Shown in pieces: positions 38,756 through 50,183 of a stretch of 64,000 nt of DNA. The DNA is from Siphonodentalium dalli. Its lineage: Eukaryota; Mollusca; Scaphopoda; Gadilida; Siphonodentaliidae. A program made the translations under genes and the position numbers. The notes under the pieces are model-generated. The model saw only the letters and a program-made list of their open reading frames with translations. It did no database searches and was not told the origin of the DNA. The stretch lies in the NCBI GenBank assembly GCA_032622095.1, contig CP136068.1, forward strand, positions 150,237,365 through 150,301,364, written 5' to 3'. How positions within the stretch are numbered: position 1 is the first letter of the stretch; each line of letters begins with the position of its first letter.

Positions 38756-39198
38756 TCGAAGTTATTTAACAATTTCTTACATAATGGATTCTCCCGTTCA
38801 GTTATAAACGTATATACTGAAATGGTCTATCATTCATGTGGAGGGATGTTTGGGGAATATAATCAGAATATAAGCAGACGACAGAAATAAGGATTCCTAT
38901 TTATTGGGTCTTTAAAAACACATCTTCAAATATCCCCATTATATAGTCAAGATTATTCCTAAGACTAACCTTTAAACACTTCTTGTTAGTCAATATTAAT
39001 CCTCAATTAATCTTAATAGCAATCTTAATATATATTGATTTATATTAATATAGTGATTATGTACGTGCGTCCCCTGCCTCCCCCAGTTGTTGGGATTACA
39101 TATTAAACAATATGTATAATAACCCCACCTATTAAGTATTTACTACTTATTACAGCTATATGGTCGAATTTTGCACTGCTGTTGCGTGGCAAAGAACG

Positions 39199-39203
39199 GA
39201 TGA

Positions 39204-39237
<34 letters not shown>

Positions 39238-39369
39238 GGTGGTGGTGGTGGTGGTGGTGATGATGGTGGTGATGATGATGATGATGATTATTATTATGAT
39301 GATGATGATGATGATGGTGATGTGATGACGATGATGGTGGTGATGACGACGACGATGACGACGACATGA
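39199..39369 (+). repeat. (GAT)n/(GGT)n microsatellite
   Basis: Trinucleotide repeat of GAT, GGT and GAC. It yields poly-Asp/Gly or poly-His/Ser reading frames that are not genes. Confidence 0.98.
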
Positions 39370-39462
39370 TTATGTTAATGGTGATGACGATGGTATATCT
39401 TTTAATACCCCCCTCTGTGAAGAGTCAAATTATATACACTATAAATGTATAGATAATACAAC

Positions 39463-39510
39463 ATATATACACAAATACACATATACACATATACACATAT
39501 ACACAAATAC
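39463..39510 (+). repeat. (ATACAC)n microsatellite
   Basis: acatatacacatatacacat repeated, immediately before the 28-bp minisatellite. Confidence 0.9.
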
Positions 39511-39540
39511 ACAACAATGGTAAGCTAATCACATGCAAAT

Positions 39541-40524
39541 GAATAGACTGCGGTTAGACACGGGTGATGAATACACTGCGGTTAGACACGGGTGATTAAT
39601 ACACTGCGGTTAGACACGGGTGATGAATACACTGCGGTTAGACACGGGTGATGAATACACTGCGGTTAGACATGGGTGATGAATACACTGCGGTTAGACA
39701 CGGGTGATGAATACACTGCGGTTAGACACGGGTGATCCGCACACACTGCGGTTAGACACAGGTGATGAATACACTGCGGCTAGACACGGGTGATGAATAC
39801 ACTGCGGTTAGACACGGGTGATGAATACACTGCGGTTAGACACGGGTGATGAATACACTGCGGTTAGACACGGTGATGAATACACTGCGGTTAGACACGG
39901 GTGATGAATACACTGCGGTTAGACACGGGTGATGAATACACTGCGGTTAGACACGGGTGATGAATACACTGCGGTTAGACACGGGTGATCCTCATACACT
40001 GCGGTTAGACACGGGTGATGAATACACTGCGGTTAGACACGGGTGATCCGCATATACTGCTGTTAGACACGGGTGATCCGCATACACTGTGGTTAGACAC
40101 GGGTGACGAATACACTGCGGTTAGACACGGGTGATCCGCATACACTGCGGTTAGACACGGGTGATGAATACACTGCGGTTAGACACGGGTGATCCGCATA
40201 CACTGCGGTTAGACACGGGTGATGAATACACTGCGGTTAGACACGGGTGATCCGCATACACTGCGGTTAGACACGGGTGATGAATACACTGCGGTTAGAC
40301 ACGGGTGATGAATACACTGCGGTTAGACACGGGTGATGAATACACTGCGGTTAGACACGGGTGATTCGCATACACTGCGGTTAGACACGGGTGATGAATA
40401 CACTGCGGTTAGACACGGGTGATGAATACACTGCGGTTAGACACCGGTGATGAATACACTGCGGTTAGACACGGGTGATCCGCATTTTAATACACTGCGG
40501 TTGGACACGGGTGATCCGCATTTT
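39541..40524 (+). repeat. 28/30-bp minisatellite, about 35 copies
   Basis: The core acactgcggttagacacggg then tgat is followed by either gaat (28 bp) or ccgcat (30 bp). The two unit types are interspersed, with gaat units first and a mix after about 39990. Few point variants are seen, which points to recent homogenisation. Confidence 0.97.
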
Positions 40525-41071
40525 GGTTACACGGGTGTAGAAGAAACACAGCAGCGTCAACGCGCAATTCCCCGGAGTTGGAACAAACATCTATGCGTTT
40601 CGCAATGGGCCGTACACTTCCTATAGAAGTTGTGCCGTTAATTCTGACGTGAGACAGGGGGGGGGGTCGGTCAAACGTAAAAACATATCACGCCGAAAAT
40701 GGCCTTAGTTACCCTTGGACTACACTCAACAACAAAAAAATGGAGAGAAAAAAAATTTGGAATTTATTTTTGCAATTTTTTTCCATTTTTAGGTGCCACG
40801 CCCACTAAAATGAAAACAGAAATAATGAGTTTCAAAGCAAATAAAACCAATAACTTATACCTATTATGTTCTTTAGTGGCCACTGAAGACATAGTAAAAC
40901 TCAAATCTCTTGTATCGGTGAAACAAATGACAAAAAGTGGATTTTTTTTAAATGGTCCGGCCGCGGGGGACCCACCCCTAGGCCCTATATGTTGCAAATT
41001 TTTGTCCGACCCCCCCCCCCCCCTGCGTGAGAGTGATTGCAGACGATCGAAAGCCCGGATCCCCAACATCG
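40525..41071. other. Unassigned, with G and C homopolymer runs
   Basis: It contains gggggggggtcgg (about 40659) and a C-run (about 41011-41022) reminiscent of the poly-G-capped element, in inverted arrangement. No gene is seen. Confidence 0.5.
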
Positions 41072-41545
41072 GTCCCCTGGTGCGACAACCCTACCATGAG
41101 TATATACCGTAATACTAATAATATTACGGTATACATGGGCGCCGGAAACATCCAAGGGCAGGGGGCAGAGCCTACAAAAAGGGCACTTTTCCGCAAAAAA
41201 GGGCATTTTCTCCGCAAACTCGGGAAAATAACCATAAATTCATTGTGGCAAAAATCCCTATTGTAATGGTATTTGTCGGTTTTTATGGCCGTTTTGTGAT
41301 AAAATTGACAAAAAATTAATATTCCTTGTGAAATTGGTGGTATTTGGACCAAAAAAGTCACATTTTGCTATAAAAACACGAGATTAAACACACAAAAAGC
41401 ATTTTCTGTCTCCAGAAAAAGGGCAAGTCCTGCCCCCGCTCGCCCCCCTTGGTCAAGGGCAGGGGGGTCAGCTGCCCCCCTCTGCCCCCCTCTTCTGGCG
41501 CCCCTGACGGTATATACTCATGATGGGGTTGTCGCACCAGGGGAC
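41072..41545. mobile_element. GTCCCCTGGTGCGACAACC inverted-repeat element
   Basis: gtcccctggtgcgacaaccc at 41072 and its complement ending at 41545 give about 39-bp terminal repeats including atgagtatataccgt, with a few mismatches. The interior has two G/C-rich tracts (gccccctgcccttgg type) and no intact coding frame. Confidence 0.85.
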
Positions 41546-42011
41546 TTGTCATCCCGAATACGTCAATGATTCTCTCCAAGAGGATATCGCGCAGATGTAT
41601 TATAATGTCAGCATTGCAGGGGAATAAAGCGTGCCTAATCTCATTGCAGTAGAATGTGCCACATTGGGCTCAAGACATATATTTGGATTTGCGGTTTTAT
41701 TCAACAGAAGCACTAAATAAACCAGCTCCCTCGATCGGTGTCGGTTGCGCGAAAGCAGAGACAATATTATTATTCGCCTTGAAGAAAGAGGATCGGCGTG
41801 ACATTTCTGAATGAAAGAGAGATCAGTGTCAGATGAAACACTCGTGTCTTGAGCTGCGACTGAATCGTTTTTTTTTAATTCCGTTCTACCAGGAAAGAAT
41901 CAATTATTCGTGTATTCTATAGAAGTTTGAGAAGGTCGTACTGGCGGAGCAAATGCATGATATCTGCTACGAGCCCAGATGACTGGCAGTTGAAAACCAG
42001 ATATTTGTGCA
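41546..42011. other. Nothing recognised
   Basis: Unassigned sequence. Confidence 0.5.
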
Positions 42012-42505
42012 ATTTCACCAAAAATAGATGCAATGGAATCTGATGCCTCTGTATATGATGAACTAGATTCTCAAAGAATACATTTTGTATATTTTGTTTT
42101 CATATCTAGTTCCCTTGACATATGCATGATACATAGAAGACATAGTCAAACACTGGATCTGGTTCGAACTGCATGGTAGATGTTGGCAGTTTTTAGCATT
42201 TTCGGAAAGACTTCTCCATAATTTGTATGGCGGACTGATTATCAAGTGGGAATGTTCAGCACCATATAAAGCTAATTTGAAGAGCTTAATCGTCTATGTC
42301 AATCTCCAAGACTGCAGTTTCTGCTTCCCATGTAAAGAAAACTATGTCCGACGCATTTTTGTGACATGAGTTCTGCTCGTTTTGTAGCTGTTTTGGATTT
42401 GGTTTACATTATACCGAGGTGGGCACACTCCGTTCCCGCGTGGATAGGCGTTTCAACTAGAGACCACGACCTGCTAGAACCCTCGTGTTTCTGAATGGAC
42501 TCGTT
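42012..42505 (+). repeat. Direct duplication, copy 1
   Basis: It is collinear with 43509-43997: atgcaatggaatctgatgcc, agtcaaacactggatctggt, aagactgcagtttctgcttc, gtggataggcgtt and ctgaatggactcgtt. Several indels separate the copies. Confidence 0.9.
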
Positions 42506-43225
42506 GGGGCCATGTCTCTATTCCGAACGTTCGCTATTGCGAAAGTCGGTTTTTCCGAATTTGTTTTTTTAATTCTATAATAAACGAGGGTCTTTCCTTC
42601 TCGATGGTCTGTGTCACAACCATACACCATCTTAATATGGACTAGGTTACCGTGTATGACTCGTGTGTGGGCTGACGTAGTTACCGTGTATGACTCGTGT
42701 GTGGGCTGACGTAAATTATAGGTATTGAGAAATAACGGCATACGTAACGTAACATATTATGGGAATACACGAAAACAAAAAATTGAAGGAGGGCATAGGA
42801 AGTGGAGTGGAGGATTTTGGAGGCAAGAATACCCCAACTAAAGGAAGATTAGATTATAACGGTGCCGTTATAACTCTGTAAATCAGTAGGGAACTCCATA
42901 ATGTATACTGCATTGTGGAATATCGCTGACTATAGACTAGATGAACACACATGCAATTGTGGCATTGTATTGACATTGTATGTTTCTTCCAAAGCCAGGA
43001 TGCCGGACTTTATCCCTTGTTTTGTTTCAGTCATGCACTCACCATGTTTCCATAATAAACGATCAACTTAATATATACTGTATTCCTGCTATTAATAACC
43101 GACATCTGGAAACATTTGGAAATTAGAATGGGGTGTTTAATATACTATGGGAATACTACTGTAATCGTATCTTTCATGTAATGTGTGTTGTTTTGGAGTG
43201 GGGGACATGTAAATAATCTGAATAA
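42506..43225. other. Unassigned
   Basis: A 40-bp direct repeat of accgtgtatgactcgtgtgt with gggctgacgta lies at about 42650-42715. Otherwise nothing is recognised. Confidence 0.5.
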
Positions 43226-43446
43226 ATACGCACATAATAGAAAACCTTCGTAATAGCGAACCTTTGGAATAGAGATGCATTTCTGAATAAATACCGACAT
43301 ATAATAGAAAACATTCGGCATAACGAACCTTCGGAATAGGGAACATTCGAAATAGAGAACCTTCGGAATATAGAACTTTCGAAATAGAGAACTTTTGGAA
43401 TAAAGAACCTTCGGAATCGATAAAAACCCTTCGGAATTGATAACCC
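43226..43446 (+). repeat. Short-period repeat of gaaccttcggaata
   Basis: About 14-16-bp units (agaaccttcggaatag, gaacattcgaaatag and similar) recur through the interval with degeneration. Confidence 0.85.
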
Positions 43447-43508
43447 TACTGGGCTCGTTAAACACAACTGTTTGACTCTATTGTATAGAAGAGAACGTGA
43501 ACCGCATG

Positions 43509-43997
43509 CATTTCACGCAGTAATCATGCAATGGAATATGATGCCCCTGTGGAATATGAACTATATCTTCTCAACGAACACAAGTTTTTTCACATGTAGT
43601 TCTCTTGACACAGGCGTGATACCCAGAAGACTTAGTCAAACATTGGATCTGGTTCGAACTGGTAGAGATTTACAGTTTTTTAATGCATTTTCGTAAAGAC
43701 TTTTGTATGGTGGACTGATTGTCAAGTGTGAACAGTTCCATATAAAGCTCTGGATAGCACACCTAATTTGAAGAGTTTAATCGTTGTCGGTGTGCAAGAC
43801 TGCAGTTTCTGCTTCCCATATAAAGAAAGCTATGTGCTTTCCGACTCATTTTTATGTGACATGAGTTCTGCTGGTTTTGTCGCCGTTTTGAATTTGGTTT
43901 GCAGGATACCGAAATGAATGCACTCCGCTCCCACGTGGATAGGCGTTCCACACAGAGACCACGACCTGCCAGAACCGTGTTTCTGAATGGACTCGTT
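43509..43997 (+). repeat. Direct duplication, copy 2
   Basis: Mate of 42012-42505, about 1.5 kb downstream. It ends exactly where a TTAA-bounded MITE fragment starts. Confidence 0.9.
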
Positions 43998-44080
43998 AAC
44001 TCATTCAGTGCCAGGGGCCGATCTCATCGGCCCTAATTTACGGTCTGTAGAGTGTCAGGGCCGATGAGATCGGCCCTAAA
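43996..44080 (+). mobile_element. Fragment of TTAACCCTTTGAGTGCCAGG family
   Basis: TTAACTCATTCAGTGCCAGG followed by two ggccgat-ctc-atcggccc palindromes. It lacks the hairpin module. Confidence 0.65.
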
Positions 44081-44129
44081 ACAATAATAACAAAACAATT
44101 TTATTTATTTTTTATATTTTTTTTTGTTT

Positions 44130-44490
44130 AGCTGCAAGTTAAGATCCAATGCAATGTCGATAAACTCATCTAAAAGTTTCCAATATTCAGGATCGCAAAA
44201 TTTATCAGATCTGTAATAATAACTAGCTAGTTTGGGGCATATAAATTCTGAACCACATAACCGAGTTATCGAATTCCAGTTCCGGTATACGCGAAAATGC
44301 TATATGGTTTACAAAATAAACTGCAATGCCACCCCAGAGTAAATTGTTGGATCCATTATTTCGTATTGGTTCTTAAAAGGATTTGGATCAATATAATTTC
44401 GGATGGAAACGTATCATCAATGTGTGTTTCAGTAAAGCAAATCACATCATAATCATTTAGCAAGTAGGCAATTTTGGCGAGTGTGTCTTA
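44130..44490 (-). pseudogene. LINE endonuclease-domain remnant
   Basis: The minus strand reads KIAYLLNDYDVICFTETHID, then after a frame change GGIAVYFVNHIAFSRIPELE plus FDNSVMWFRIYMPQ, a TAG, and YRSDKFCDPEYWKLLDEFID. The TETH motif and the GG-A-Y block are characteristic of the APE-type endonuclease of non-LTR retrotransposons, in which TETH binds the catalytic site. Frameshifts and stops show it is dead. Only the endonuclease region is present. Confidence 0.8.
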
Positions 44491-44523
44491 AGCTCCATAT
44501 GTTTAGATGAAAAATAGAAATAT

Positions 44524-45339
44524 GATGCAGCTCATCCGAAGAGGAGGTCGAATTTGTTCCAGGATGTGGATGGATGTCTCCACAAATAATCAGGAGTAGA
44601 GCAACAAGCGGCACCAGTCGGACAGCTGTTTTTAGACCTGATATATTGACGGAGAAAATTGGATTTTTCCAACGTACTTTCGGAGATCAAAGCCACGGTT
44701 AGTGTAAGTGAAAAGCCATATGGAAGCACGGTACTGTTGGATACTAATCCCCATGAGAGATGGTACAAAAGTAGAGTTCCAATTTGTGTCTCGGAAAGGG
44801 AATCCCAAACATCAGAAGAATCAGCTCAACTAACCATGGACCGGGGGTGATAAACTTGTATGCTGTCAATGTGAATTTGGTTTCGTAATTTGGATTACAT
44901 TGTATATTATCATGTTGTGTAAAAAATTTCCTTCTTCGGTGGCTGTTCAAGGAGATAAGCCGGTTCTTCCGAAACGACACTTCCTATTTTATATGCCCGT
45001 CCGTCCGTCCGTCCATTCTCTGTTGGTTTTGGGATGACAACGCTAGATTGTCTCAATAGAATGGAATGAAATTTGATACGTGTGTTACAAAATACAGGTC
45101 AAGTTCAAATTTGGGTTCCGCCTGGCAATTTTCACCAGACGCATGGCCCTTTGTTGGAATTACCACTGCCGTATTATGCCACGCCCTATATATATAGCGA
45201 TGCTCTTGTTCAAGATAAAATCAAAGTTTCCTATATGAATCTATTTAAACTAATAATTAAACCAATCAGTGTTCTTGATAATTTTTACACTACCCGATCT
45301 TGGTTTGTGTGATTTTCGTAAGTGCAATAGAACTCAACG
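44524..45339. other. Unassigned
   Basis: It contains (CCGT)n at about 44998-45014 and a small ORF (44659-44850, +) of no recognised family. Confidence 0.45.
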
Positions 45340-45895
45340 AAATATCGCAGAATCAATGGCTAACCGACATTACCAGACTGAGAAAGCTGCGAACATACAT
45401 TATCTTAAATAATGAACTCATATTAGAAAGCTACGTTTCTTCGCCCGTTTTAACGAGACTTCAGAGATCATTGCTGTGACAATTCCGCTGTGGTATATTA
45501 CCTCTGAGGATCGAAACTGGACGATTTCGTGGTGAGGAAGTAGCTGAACGTGTGTGCATGATATGTGATACGGGAGACGTGGAAAGTAAATTACACTTCT
45601 TTGTCCGTTGTCGTGTCTACGAAGATGCCCGCAGTACGCTAATGACGCGTGTTGGTGATATACACCATCTAGAAACTGACGTCGATGTTATGGTTCACTG
45701 TATAAACAAGTTCCCTGTATATAGTGCTAAATTTATTTCAGAAGCTTATGACATAAGACAATCAAAACTTTCAAAATCCACACATGTGCACAAATAATTA
45801 ATTGTTTATCGGATTCAAAGTGACTTATAGGCCCTACGGGCCGGATGTTATATTTATATACATAATGTCACTATAAAAAATAAATAAATTCAAAA
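45340..45895 (+). pseudogene. LINE reverse-transcriptase C-terminal remnant with 3' tail
   Basis: The plus strand reads LTRLQRSLL-stop-QFRCGILPLRIETGRFRGEE and then VAERVCMICDTGDVESKLHF with FVRCRVYEDAR. The CxxC...HxxxxC pattern after QFRCGILPL is typical of the zinc-binding tail of LINE polymerases. It is followed by taggccctacgggcc and an A-rich aaaaataaataaattc end, a plausible LINE 3' terminus. An in-frame stop and the missing polymerase core mark it as a 5'-truncated dead copy. Confidence 0.78.
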
Positions 45896-45944
45896 ATAAA
45901 TTCAATATAAGTTAGTCTTTATATCTCCAAATTGGCAGACGACA

Positions 45945-46168
45945 TATTGCATAATCGAGGTTCCCAATGGGTGTACATCACAATATTCACTATTTGGTAA
46001 CTTCAATCTGAGTCTATGTCTCCCATATCAGATGAGGCCATGCAGAATGAGTTCCACAGAGGGTGAATTTGGTGATGCTATTCTGCTGTGCGTGATAGCA
46101 TCACTAAATTCACCCACTGGGGACGTCATTCTGCAAATGACATCCACACTAAACTCAGGCTTGTCCAA
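45945..46168. repeat. CAAGCCTTGAAATAGTGTG-family fragment
   Basis: It contains agagggtgaatttggtgatg, gatagcatcactaaattcac, gacgtcattctgcaaatgac and caggcttg. It is one half of the 13652 type. Confidence 0.75.
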
Positions 46169-46227
46169 TGTAATATGAACGCAAATCAGCGGTATCACAT
46201 ATTTAGAATTTCGAGATATCTGTATGG

Positions 46228-46490
46228 GTGGTTAGCCCTTTCCATACTGAATACTCTTTGACGAGTAGTTATCACTCAGGAAATGTTCAGATAATAAGTT
46301 CAATAAACGACCATAAATGCAGGTCGTTTGTTGAACTTATTATCTGAACAGTTCCCACTAATGGACATCAATCACTCTGCTCTAGTATATGTTTTTTCAG
46401 TCTGTCGTCTGCTATTATTACACGAACACCCCTCTAAATTAATAACAGACCGCTCCAATGTATAATTTTATAACTGAGAGGGAGTATCAC
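46228..46490. repeat. TTAACCCTTTATATACTAAAT-type fragment with hairpin
   Basis: ttagccctttccatactgaa is followed by a hairpin (46278-46357) with arms tgttcagataataagttcaa and ttgaacttattatctgaaca. The later segment gtctgtcgtctgctattatt recurs near 38860 on the other strand. Confidence 0.65.
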
Positions 46491-46869
46491 AGCGCCACCT
46501 TAATATTTTGTTTCCGATAAAGTTGGTTTCAGAAGAGAACATTTAATATGTATTCAAACCGCCTCATTCGATTCGGCAAAATCAATACGTCACAACATGG
46601 CAGATCGAACTTCCTATTTTAATAGACAAAGTGAGTTATTGCTTATCGTCGAAATGTCCACGATGAAAACGGCGTGCAAACGGTTGCGTGTCTCGAAATC
46701 AGTGTGTCGTTAAATGCAGTCACAAGTTTCAACCTGCCTCACTATATATACAACCAGATCTATTAAGCACACACTTCTGATCTCAGAAAAGCCTCCTCAG
46801 TCAGCTGCCTCAGTTGGTGTAAAAGTTTTATTATCAAAAGCAAATGGAAATGGAATCACATGGAATAGA

Positions 46870-47046
46870 ATGTCGGTGATTTCACCCTACAGGCCACATC
46901 CCTTATCTGATCGGCAACATAATTCATTGCGGTCTTTGTATATATAGTGACCTCTAGATGTGAGCGAGCGACTTTACATCCAATGTACTGCACGGACAGC
47001 ATTTGTTGACTGGTGGACGAGAATTTTGACTGATTAATTTTATTTG
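46870..47046 (+). repeat. Direct repeat pair, copy 1
   Basis: It shares tgatttcaccctacaggcca, tttgtatatatagtgacctc and ttgactgattaattttattt with 47489-47650. Confidence 0.8.
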
Positions 47047-47488
47047 TTTTATGGTGCCCACATCATAATGAGCAATGGGAAGTACATGTACATGATCATA
47101 TAACAACGTTACATCTAATAGTCATTTTATACGTTAAAAAACCTTAACACACACAGTATAATATACAAGCTTATTTAAAGTGACACATACAAACCACTCT
47201 GTAAAACTACTGGAATAATTTGGCATACATGGCATACTTAACTATCGTATGAATAATGAACATATTAAAATTACATGACCTGAGACTCAGGGTTCTCTAC
47301 AATTTTATTTATACTATTTAATTTTTGGACTGGCAAAAACTGTTCTGACGGCAAACTATCTGTTCATCATTAGCATAATGCAAGCTTCCGGTGAGCAAGG
47401 CACGATACTTATTTGCGGGCCCAGGACAATGTGGCACCGTGGCACCCCCATTTCTCATTCAGAGTCATTCTGATGTGGGCACCATAAC
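47047..47488. other. Nothing recognised
   Basis: Unassigned. Small inverted pieces tggtgcccacatcata and tgatgtgggcaccataa flank the interval, so the two repeats may be arms of one element. Confidence 0.45.
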
Positions 47489-47650
47489 AAATAATGTCGA
47501 TGATTTCACCCTACAGGCCACATCTTTGTATATATAGTGACCTCCAGACAGGGAGCCAACGATTTTACCTCCATGTTCCATACGTCGACATTGGACTGTA
47601 AGAACAGCTCTTGATGGACTAGAAGTTTCGACTGATTTATTTTATTTGCA
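47489..47650 (+). repeat. Direct repeat pair, copy 2
   Basis: Mate of 46870-47046, with a small internal deletion. Confidence 0.8.
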
Positions 47651-48068
47651 CAATAACAATAGAATGGGACATTTCACACCGGCAGCCTGATCACTATTGG
47701 TATCGTCTTCCAGTTGGCTACTCGAAACCCAGATGCCTTATAGCGACTTACGTACATTGTACCTATATACTGTGTGATGTGTCGTAAAACGTATTGAATG
47801 CTGGAAGGAGTATAATTAACGACATTACGGACAAATGCACCGTAAATTAATATCCGACGGTGAACCAGACCCATCGATCAGTATGCGATCTGATGGACTC
47901 TATCGGAAGAATCATGGATGTGCGCAGTTTTTTGTTAGCCAATTGTGACAACTGAACGTTGCATGTGCGGATATATAGCCTGACAGTAGTTAAGTTACCC
48001 CATATTATTGAACTCCACAGCTGCCTTTATATGTTCTTCATCCTTCTCTTCGTCTCATGATCGTCAGC
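47651..48068. other. Nothing recognised
   Basis: Unassigned sequence. Confidence 0.45.
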
Positions 48069-48410
48069 AACATCATCAGCATCATCATCATCGCCACCAT
48101 CGCCGTCGCCTCATCACCATACAACAACCACCATCATCATCATCATCACCATCATCACCATAACCATCAACACTACCACCACCATCATTGCACCACCACC
48201 ACCATTACCACCACACAACCACCACTATCATCATCATCATCATCGCCATCACCATAACCACAACCACTACCACCACCACCACCATTACCACCACACAACC
48301 ACCACCATCATCATCACCATCATCATCATAACCATGACCATCACCACTACCACCACCACCATTACCACCATTACCACCACACAACCACCACCATCAATAT
48401 CACCATCACG
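48069..48410 (+). repeat. (CAT/CAC)n microsatellite
   Basis: Trinucleotide repeat of CAT, CAC, CCA and ACA. It encodes spurious poly-His frames. Confidence 0.97.
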
Positions 48411-48466
48411 GTATCTAAGCGTCTGTGCGAAGAGAAATAAGGCTAGCAGTCGAACAACATATCTAT

Positions 48467-48990
48467 GATTAGATCACGTCATGAATATCTACTATGGCTA
48501 ACGCCAGTAGAGATCATATTCCACCAATACAACACCTTGGAACTTTTTGAAGTTTTGACAGGGAACCTTATAAAATCTAAAAAAATAACACAGGGAATGT
48601 AGTTCTTTGTTATTATCTGTTTCTTAATAATCTACTTCAGTGTTGGTGAAGGGCCCAACTCGAAATTTCACGATTTAAGTTACTTTGTGAGCGATTTTGC
48701 TTGGGTTTCTTACAATTATGGAATTTCTCCTGAGTAATTAATTGAATGTTTATTGCGGTATCGGCTCCCAAAAGTTACAGTAAAGCATGTAATTTCGAGT
48801 TGATACCTTCACCTACAGTGGATTACATTATTAAGGAACAGCTAATAACTAAGAAATATATTCCCCGCGTTATTATTTCGACTTTACAAGATTCCCTGCC
48901 AAAACTACAAAACGTTCCCAGGTTTTGTACTGGTGGAATATGATCTCTACGGGCGTTAGCCAGAGTAGAGATTCATGACATGATCTAATC
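48467..48990. mobile_element. Long foldback element, 524 bp
   Basis: gattagatcacgtcatgaat at the left and attcatgacatgatctaatc at the right. The arms of about 200 bp include tagagatcatattccaccaa / tggtggaatatgatctcta and caactcgaaattt / aatttcgagttg. A fragment of the same family is at 22740. Confidence 0.88.
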
Positions 48991-49255
48991 TATGACGAAC
49001 TTGAGCGTTTCGATATTTTCACTATTGAATCATTCCAACAGGAAATCGTCGCTCTAAAGTCCAGCAATTCCGTGGCGCTATTGCGCGCGACCCTTGTGAT
49101 ATCTGGTTGGAGAGAATATATTGAAAACCTCCATATTCTCACAGTGAGCATAATGTCACTCAATTCGAAATTGAATTTCGAACCCTAGGGATCTCCAACA
49201 CGTGCCAACAGAACCGATTTCTATGACAGAGATACTGGCAGTTGTTCGCTTACTT

Positions 49256-49406
49256 AACCCTTTCAGTGCCAAGTTCGATTTGTGTATCAACCCATATTTC
49301 CTTGATCATTTTTCAAATTTATTGATTATAATAATGTGATACATTGATGGAAAGAGCCCGAAGAGCTCTTTCCGTCGATGTATCACATTATTATAATCAA
49401 TAAATT
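49256..49406. repeat. TTAACCCTTTGAGTGCC-family fragment plus hairpin
   Basis: ttaaccctttcagtgccaag, then gatttgtgtatcaacccata as in 4169 and 14721. A hairpin follows (49317-49406) with arms attgattataataatgtgat and atcacattattataatcaat around ggaaagagcccgaagagctctttcc. Confidence 0.75.
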
Positions 49407-49549
49407 GGGCTAATCATACCACTCGTCTGGGTCCCAACGACGGGAGAAAAACAAGTTGATAGTATTTGTCTTTAATTGCAACCTTTTTCTTTTTCATTTT
49501 TGTTTGCGTAAAATAAAAGCATAAAATGAGTGGTTAAGCATGGAATAAT

Positions 49550-49640
49550 CCCGGGGTTAGCACACACCCACCCCCACACCCTCTCTCACACACCAACACA
49601 CACACCCTCACACACACACCATACATACTAAGGTGCACAA
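49550..49640. repeat. CA-rich low-complexity tract
   Basis: acacacacccacccccacac type sequence, followed by a G-run and a fragment (gacacgtaggctgg) of the poly-G-capped element. Confidence 0.85.
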
Positions 49641-49922
49641 CAGGGGGGGCTTTCAGACACGTAGGCTGGGGGTGGTGGGTGTCAAAATAAGCCCAAAGCA
49701 ATTTTTTCCGTGACAAAATAAATCTTTTTCCTTCACAACTTTTATTAGATTTTTACTAGTTTGTACTGGTTTGTAACACTAAGAAACCAATAATAAGAAA
49801 CTTCAGCAACACTAAACACGCTAGGGCCATTGGATGTTGGTTTTGTCCCTCTTTATGACAAGGGAAAGTATTCTTAATGCAGCTGAATCGCCGATGCAGT
49901 ATTATATGTAATTAACGTCAAA

Positions 49923-50183
49923 TAAGGATAACTTTAAAGAAATAAATTTAATGCCAAATCTGGTCAAACATGGACATTAAACACTGATGTATAAAGAAAA
50001 AAACATGTAACATACCTAGACTTGTGTGTGGATAACACAATTATATCATATGTGAGTTATCCACACACAAGTCTAGGTATGTTACATGTTTTTTTCTTTA
50101 TACATCAGTGTATTACATCAGTGTTTAATGTCCATGTTTAACCAGATTTGGCATTAAATTTATTTCTTTAAAGTTATCCTTAT
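49923..50183. repeat. Long near-perfect foldback, 261 bp
   Basis: ataaggataactttaaagaa at the left and ttctttaaagttatccttat at the right. The arms of about 115 bp differ mainly by a 13-bp duplication (tattacatcagtg) in the right arm. The loop is about 20 bp. Confidence 0.93.

Noticed and set aside
39143-39369. Poly-His/Ser or poly-Asp/Gly proteins
   Set aside because: Frames of a (GAT/GGT)n microsatellite.
39541-40524. Telomeric repeat because of TTAGAC
   Set aside because: The period is 28-30 bp and the TTAGGG motif is absent.
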